From contig JBPCXR010000268.1 of the NCBI GenBank assembly GCA_051027215.1, positions 6,751 through 70,750 on the forward strand: a stretch of DNA of 64,000 nt, read 5' to 3'. The position numbers and the translations under genes were made by a program. The first letter of the stretch is position 1. The number at the start of each line of letters is the position of its first letter. The stretch comes from CALHVX01 sp051027215. Its GTDB lineage: Bacteria; Pseudomonadota; Gammaproteobacteria; Pseudomonadales; Azotimanducaceae. Under the pieces are notes generated by a model, which made no database searches, had not been told where the DNA came from, and saw only the letters and a list, made by a program, of their open reading frames with translations. Shown in pieces: positions 60,001 through 64,000 of the stretch.

Positions 60001-61103
60001 TGCCGGTGAGGGATGTGTGGCTTGAGCCGCCTAGTTGGCCAAGCCTGTTTGCCCCTGTATGCCTGGCATCGTGCAAGGCACAGCCCGAACATTTTTGCGT
60101 CACCGAAAGGCCACTACCGGCTGCTGTGCAGGCGCGCAGTCTTACTGATTCGAGTCTGCCCCATCGATTGTTCGAGATCGAAAAGCGTGGGCTCAATAGT
60201 GTCGCCGTGGCCCAATCGCTGTCTGCCTGGGCCGGAGTGCCGCTTGCAGAAATTGGCTATGCCGGGCGCAAAGATCGCTGGGCGCTCACCCGGCAGTGGT
60301 TTTCGGTACCCGCTAGCGCGATTGCGGCGCTTGCGCTGAATGATGTGGCCGACCAATTCGTCCGCTTTGCTGCCCCTAGGTTCGATGCTGATGCGAGTCT
60401 GCGGGTGCTGAATCAAGCCTGGCAACCCCGTAAATTGCGCATCGGTGAGCTGCTGGGCAATGACTTTGAGCTAACCCTAACCCTCGAAACCCAAGCGTTG
60501 CCTGAGCTGGCGATTGCACAGGCGCTGGAGCGATTCCGCGAACACGGGATCCCCAACTACTTTGGTGCTCAGCGTTTCGGTCGCGACAATTTGCCGCAGG
60601 CAGTGGGTTGGTTGCAGGAGCATCAAGCATCACCCCAGGCTCGGCGCCACCGCGCGCGCGCTCGATCCCGCTTACGCCGAGAGCGTGGCTGGCATCTGTC
60701 CACCTTGCGGGCATTCCTCTTTAACGAAGTTGTGGCGGCCCGGGTCAAGCACAGTGGCGGTGCTCGATTGCTGACCTTAGATGGCGATGTCCTTGAAAAC
60801 GGCATTCCCAGCGGGCCTTTGTGGGGAAGAGGCCGCAGTGCCACCAGAGGTCTCGCGGCGCAGCTTGAGGCCAGTGCGTTAGCGCCGCACGCCGACTTGC
60901 TCGCCGGCTTGGAGTACGCGGGCGCTTCACAAATGCGGCGGCCACTGCTGCTGCATCCACAGCAAACGAAGTTTGTGAGCATCGACGGGCGCACTGCACG
61001 GCTGTCATTTGCCTTGCCAAAGGGCGCCTACGCCACGGTGGTGCTGGCTGAACTGTTCGATTTGCAGGATGCTTCAACGGCCTTGATTGAGGTCGCGGCT
61101 TGA
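60000..61103 (+). CDS. truD: tRNA pseudouridine(13) synthase
   Basis: The 367-residue enzyme isomerises U13 in tRNA-Glu. FCVTERPLP near residue 31, the catalytic aspartate in EIGYAGRKDRWALTRQWF, and GIPNYFGAQRFGRDN are TruD hallmarks. The insertion domain and the C-terminal segment KGAYATVVLAELFDL are present. The start is GTG 60000, fused to the ftsB stop. surE, normally after truD, is missing. Confidence 0.96.
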   Translation: MPVRDVWLEPPSWPSLFAPVCLASCKAQPEHFCVTERPLPAAVQARSLTDSSLPHRLFEIEKRGLNSVAVAQSLSAWAGVPLAEIGYAGRKDRWALTRQWFSVPASAIAALALNDVADQFVRFAAPRFDADASLRVLNQAWQPRKLRIGELLGNDFELTLTLETQALPELAIAQALERFREHGIPNYFGAQRFGRDNLPQAVGWLQEHQASPQARRHRARARSRLRRERGWHLSTLRAFLFNEVVAARVKHSGGARLLTLDGDVLENGIPSGPLWGRGRSATRGLAAQLEASALAPHADLLAGLEYAGASQMRRPLLLHPQQTKFVSIDGRTARLSFALPKGAYATVVLAELFDLQDASTALIEVAA

Positions 61104-61110
61104 TGGCGGC

Positions 61111-61134
61111 TTCTGGGCTACCTTCTGGGCTACA
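61111..61134 (+). repeat. 12-bp tandem duplication between truD and pcm
   Basis: TTCTGGGCTACC (61111-61122) is followed by TTCTGGGCTACA (61123-61134). It lies just ahead of the pcm ribosome-binding site and looks like a simple recent duplication in the leader. Confidence 0.7.
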
Positions 61135-61139
61135 GGGGA
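61134..61139 (+). promoter_or_regulatory. ribosome-binding site deciding the pcm start
   Basis: AGGGGA ends 5 nt before ATG 61145, which also matches the conserved N-terminus of Pcm. This argues against the upstream in-frame TTG 61100 and ATG 61103. Confidence 0.6.
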
Positions 61140-61144
61140 TCGGC

Positions 61145-61783
61145 ATGACCAGCCGTCGAACCCGCGACCGACTGGTCGCGCGGCTGACTGAGCAGGGAAT
61201 TCACAGTGGGCCAGTACTGGCGCAGATGAGCGCGGTTCCGCGGCATCTGTTTGTCGACGAAGCGCTGGCCCATCGCGCCTACGAAGACACTGCATTGCCA
61301 ATCGGCCACGGCCAGACTATCTCCCAGCCATTCGTGGTTGCGCTAATGACCCAGACTCTGCTCAATCAGCCCCGCGCTAAGGTGTTGGAAGTGGGCACAG
61401 GCTGTGGCTATCAGACCGCGGTGCTTGCCTCGCTGGTGGATCGGGTTTATAGCATCGAGCGAATTGAAGCCCTGTTTCAGCGTGCCAACGAGCAGTTACG
61501 CACGCTGAAGATCCGCAATGTTCGGCTGCACCACGGTGATGGCTACCAAGGCTGGCCGGAACAAGGTCCGTTTGATGGTATGTTAGTTACCGCGGCTCCG
61601 GAGGAAGTGCCCCAAGCGCTACTCGAGCAGTTGAGTCCCGGAGGTCGCTTGGTTGTGCCGGAAGGGGGCAATGGCGTGCAGGAATTGCGAGTCTACGATC
61701 GCGCCGCTGATGGCACGCTCTCGGTAGACACAATCGAGTATGTTCGCTTCGTACCGCTGCTCCAGGGGTTGAGCTCCCAGTGA
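61145..61783 (+). CDS. pcm: protein-L-isoaspartate O-methyltransferase
   Basis: The 212-residue SAM enzyme repairs isoaspartyl residues in aged proteins. PIGHGQTISQPFVVALMTQ, the SAM motif VLEVGTGCGYQTAVLA, and VTAAPEEVPQALLEQLSPGGRLVVP are diagnostic. ATG 61145 fits the ribosome-binding site and the family N-terminus (TSRRTRDRLV). It overlaps the DUF368 gene by GTGA. Repair of aged proteins fits the neighbouring stationary-phase genes nlpD and rpoS. Confidence 0.95.
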   Translation: MTSRRTRDRLVARLTEQGIHSGPVLAQMSAVPRHLFVDEALAHRAYEDTALPIGHGQTISQPFVVALMTQTLLNQPRAKVLEVGTGCGYQTAVLASLVDRVYSIERIEALFQRANEQLRTLKIRNVRLHHGDGYQGWPEQGPFDGMLVTAAPEEVPQALLEQLSPGGRLVVPEGGNGVQELRVYDRAADGTLSVDTIEYVRFVPLLQGLSSQ

Positions 61784-62634
61784 GGTTCTGGCTGTTTTTG
61801 CGTGGCGTCGCCATGGGTCTGGCAGAAGTGGTGCCGGGCGTCTCTGGTGGCACTATTGCCTTCGTTACCGGTATTTACGACGAATTCATAGAGTCCTTGT
61901 CGAGGCTCGACCAACGTTGCTTCGTGATATTGCATCGGGAAGGCTTTGCCGGGCTCTGGCGTTATGTGAACGGTACCTTCCTGCTTACTTTAGCGCTGGG
62001 CATGGTTCTTGGCATTTTGCTGTTCGCACGTCTTATGAGCTGGGCACTATTGCACTATGAGCCAGTGGTTTGGGGTTTCTTCTTTGGTGTGATTCTGCTG
62101 TCTGTGGTCTTGATTGGACGCCTGCAGCCGTTGACGACTCTAGCCTGGGCGGCACCGCTTGGCGCAGTGCTTGGCTTTGCTGCGGCGAATCTCCCGGTGG
62201 GAGCCACGGAATCGAACCTGCTCTGGGTGGTGTTCGGTGGATCGGTGGCGGTCAGCGCCTGGCTCTTACCAGCGGTTTCTGGCAGTTTCATGTTGTTGGT
62301 ACTGGGCTTGTACGAAACAGTGATTCACGCTGTTACTGAATTCAACTGGTCCGTCTTGGCTGCCTTGGCTTGCGGTTGTGTGCTTGGACTGTTGCTGTTC
62401 GCCAAAGCCCTACGTTGGGCCATGACACACATCCGCGCTCCGTTACTTTGCTTGTTAACAGGTTTCATGGCCGGTGCGTTGCCGCGGCTGTGGCCGTGGC
62501 AGGTGGATTCAGAACGGCTCCTGCCAGATGCCTACGTGGCGCTCTCCGCGTTGCCTGCCTACGAATGGTGGGTGGTCATTGCCGCGGTTTTGGGATCGGT
62601 GTTGCTGTGGTTGTTGGCACGGCAAAAGCCGTAG
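61780..62634 (+). CDS. DUF368 (PopT-type) membrane protein, likely undecaprenyl-phosphate translocase
   Basis: The 284-residue polytopic protein has about seven hydrophobic segments and begins LFLRGVAMGLAEVVPGVSGGTIAFVTGIYDEF, the defining DUF368 motif; a second internal copy-like stretch is SAWLLPAVSGSFMLLVLGLYE (the family has an inverted repeat fold). Members such as Vibrio PopT recycle undecaprenyl phosphate across the inner membrane. The lipid carrier itself would be made by uppS at 40798. The GTG start overlaps pcm. Placement between pcm and nlpD is unusual to my knowledge. Confidence 0.88.
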   Translation: MRFWLFLRGVAMGLAEVVPGVSGGTIAFVTGIYDEFIESLSRLDQRCFVILHREGFAGLWRYVNGTFLLTLALGMVLGILLFARLMSWALLHYEPVVWGFFFGVILLSVVLIGRLQPLTTLAWAAPLGAVLGFAAANLPVGATESNLLWVVFGGSVAVSAWLLPAVSGSFMLLVLGLYETVIHAVTEFNWSVLAALACGCVLGLLLFAKALRWAMTHIRAPLLCLLTGFMAGALPRLWPWQVDSERLLPDAYVALSALPAYEWWVVIAAVLGSVLLWLLARQKP

Positions 62635-62639
62635 CGACT

Positions 62640-63341
62640 TTGCGTTCCGCTGCACTGGCGCTGTTGCTGGGAACGATCCTGTGTGCATGTGCTACCCCAG
62701 GATTGCCGCCAGTTGCGGACCGCTCGCCAGTGTTCGGCGCTCGTCCGGGAAGTTACGAAGTACGCTCTGGCGATACGCTTTACTCGATTGCCTGGCGTTA
62801 TGGTTTGGATACCACGCAACTCGCTGGGTGGAATGGTCTGGCTCCGCCATATCTGCTGGCGGTAGGTCAGCGCTTGCGCCTCACTCAGGCGGCTCCACAA
62901 GCACCTGCTATGCGCCCTGAGCGTGACAGCAGGCCAGCGCCGCGAGCGCCTGCACCTGCACCATTGGCGGCAAGTAACTGGCGCTGGCCAGTTGACGGCG
63001 CCGCACCGATGACCTTGGTGCAACAGCAGTTCACTTCGGAACAACCTGGAATGACCTTCAGGCTAGCCGTGCCGCGACAGGCACTCGCTGCCGCCAGTGG
63101 TGAGGTGGTTTACGCAGGAAATGGTCTGGGTGGCTACGCCCAACTGATCATCCTGCGCCATGCTGGCACGCTGCTCAGTGCCTATAGTTTTGACGGTCGT
63201 AGCCTGGTGGTAGAGGGGCAGCGGGTTAAAGTTGGTCGTAACCTGGCCGATATATCTACAGCAGGCACTCGAGGCTCACTGCTGTATTTCGAACTGCGGC
63301 GCAAAGGCTCGCCCATCGATCCAAGGCGCGTGATTCGCTAG
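62640..63341 (+). CDS. nlpD: NlpD-type lipoprotein with LysM and degenerate LytM domains
   Basis: The 233-residue product starts at TTG 62640, 5 bp after the previous stop, and has a lipoprotein signal with lipobox L-C-A-C, acylated at C17. A LysM domain (about residues 37-83, YEVRSGDTLYSIAWRYGLD) is followed by a Pro/Ala-rich linker and a C-terminal peptidase M23 (LytM) domain (about 140-230). The metal-binding His and Asp of active LytM enzymes (H-x-G-x-D and H-x-H) are missing, as in NlpD, which activates the amidase AmiC during cell separation. It precedes rpoS as in E. coli, where a main rpoS promoter lies inside nlpD. Confidence 0.92.
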   Translation: MRSAALALLLGTILCACATPGLPPVADRSPVFGARPGSYEVRSGDTLYSIAWRYGLDTTQLAGWNGLAPPYLLAVGQRLRLTQAAPQAPAMRPERDSRPAPRAPAPAPLAASNWRWPVDGAAPMTLVQQQFTSEQPGMTFRLAVPRQALAAASGEVVYAGNGLGGYAQLIILRHAGTLLSAYSFDGRSLVVEGQRVKVGRNLADISTAGTRGSLLYFELRRKGSPIDPRRVIR

Positions 63342-63380
63342 CTTCTCGGTCTGTTGCCTGCGCAACCAGGGACGGAGCGC

Positions 63381-64000
63381 ATGTCTGAAGCAGATCGACC
63401 AGAAAAAGCTGAATCGTCAGTTAGCAGGGCAACCAGTGCCGATGCCACGGCACTGTACCTAAAGGAGATCGGCTTTTCCGCGCTGTTGACGGCGGAGGAG
63501 GAGAAGCAACTCGCCAGGCAAATTCGCTGCGGTGACGAGCAGGCGCGGGCGCGGATGATCGAAAGCAACCTGCGTTTGGTAGTGAAGATTTCCCGCCGCT
63601 ACCTCAATCGAGGTCTACCGCTGCTGGATCTCATCGAAGAAGGCAATCTTGGGCTGATCCGCGCGGTGGAGAAGTTCGACGGTGAGCTTGGCTTTCGCTT
63701 CTCTACCTATGCGACTTGGTGGATTCGGCAGAACGTCGAGCGCGCTCTGATGAATCAGACTCGAATGATCCGTTTGCCGATTCACGTGGTGAAGGAGATG
63801 AACGTTTATCTTCGCGCTGCTCGGGAACTAGCGCAGAAACTGGATCACGAACCTAGCGCCGAGGAAATCGCTGACTTGATCGACAAGCCCGTGGACGCAG
63901 TTCGGAATATGCTGGACTTGAATGAACGGGTTGATTCTTTAGACAGCACCGCAAGCGATCAAGGCCAGCCGCTTTTGACTTACCTGCGGGACGATAGCCT
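63381..64000 (+). CDS. rpoS: RNA polymerase sigma factor RpoS (3' end outside window)
   Basis: 206 codons are present, cut by the window end. Region 1.2 (ALYLKEIGFSALLTAEEEKQLAR) follows a short 23-residue N-terminus; E. coli RpoS has about 50 residues there, so region 1.1 is reduced. Region 2 (NLRLVVKISRRYLNRGLPLLDLIEEGNLGLIRAVEKFD then FSTYATWWIRQNVERALMNQTRMIRLPIHVVKEMN) and the start of region 3 (KLDHEPSAEEIADLI) match RpoS rather than RpoD. ATG 63381 has a GGACGGAG ribosome-binding site. Gene order nlpD-rpoS supports the call. Confidence 0.96.
   Translation, partial: MSEADRPEKAESSVSRATSADATALYLKEIGFSALLTAEEEKQLARQIRCGDEQARARMIESNLRLVVKISRRYLNRGLPLLDLIEEGNLGLIRAVEKFDGELGFRFSTYATWWIRQNVERALMNQTRMIRLPIHVVKEMNVYLRAARELAQKLDHEPSAEEIADLIDKPVDAVRNMLDLNERVDSLDSTASDQGQPLLTYLRDDS

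Noticed and set aside
1..64000. tRNA, rRNA, CRISPR, insertion sequences, phage or defence genes
   Set aside because: I looked through all gaps and unusual frames and saw no supporting sequence; gaps are nearly all under 200 bp.

Overview
The window is a 64 kb stretch of a gammaproteobacterial chromosome, GC-rich by eye, and made almost entirely of core housekeeping genes. Gene order matches conserved Pseudomonas/Escherichia blocks: rpoE-rseAB-(rseC-like)-degP, lepA-lepB-rnc-era-recO, map-glnD-dapC-dapD-dapE, and rpsB-tsf-pyrH-frr-uppS-cdsA-rseP-bamA-skp-lpxD-fabZ-lpxA-lpxB-rnhB-dnaE-tilS-pyrG-kdsA-eno-ftsB-truD-pcm-nlpD-rpoS. LPS synthesis, the Bam machinery and type II secretion genes show a diderm cell. 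I cannot name a genus. Genes are packed tightly, often with 1-4 nt overlaps, and GTG and TTG starts are common. I see no tRNA, rRNA, CRISPR, insertion sequence, prophage or defence island.

Layout. (1) 2-2154 (+): end of a valine-catabolism cluster (3-hydroxyisobutyryl-CoA hydrolase, mmsB) and an FMN-binding family gene. (2) 2168-6381: HDOD gene and ygfZ (-), sdhE-ygfX (+), nadB (-). (3) 6477-21111 (+): the sigma-E envelope-stress operon and degP, then lepA, lepB, DUF4845, rnc, era, recO, rlmD, relA and adk, ending in an isolated, highly repetitive lysine-rich histone-H1-like gene with a strong terminator. (4) 21245-24307: moeA (-), diverging from tsaB, an unknown 93-residue gene and rsmJ (+). 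(5) 24343-37372 (-): map, glnD, dapC, dapD, dapE, then three type II secretion genes (gspN, gspC, gspD) and plsB. (6) 37710-64000 (+): the long translation, envelope, LPS, replication and stationary-phase block, cut by the window end inside rpoS.

How it fits together. Sigma-E, its anti-sigma factors, the site-2 protease RseP and the clients DegP and BamA are all here. Sequences with the right elements and exact 16-nt spacing for sigma-E promoters lie upstream of degP and of rseP-bamA. UppS, CdsA, PlsB, LpxA/B/D, FabZ, KdsA and a DUF368 protein supply phospholipid, lipid A, Kdo and undecaprenyl-phosphate chemistry. RelA and RpoS cover the stringent and stationary-phase responses.

Most notable departures: all three isoprenoid MEP-pathway genes normally found in this synteny block (dxr, ispD, ispF) are missing from their slots, as are accA and surE; RelA lacks the cysteine-containing zinc-finger domain between its helical and ACT domains; TilS lacks its last domain; the RseC-like protein is short; and a KRKTA-repeat protein gene sits alone behind a 357-bp leader with evenly spaced repeats. 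I found no clearly new multi-gene system.
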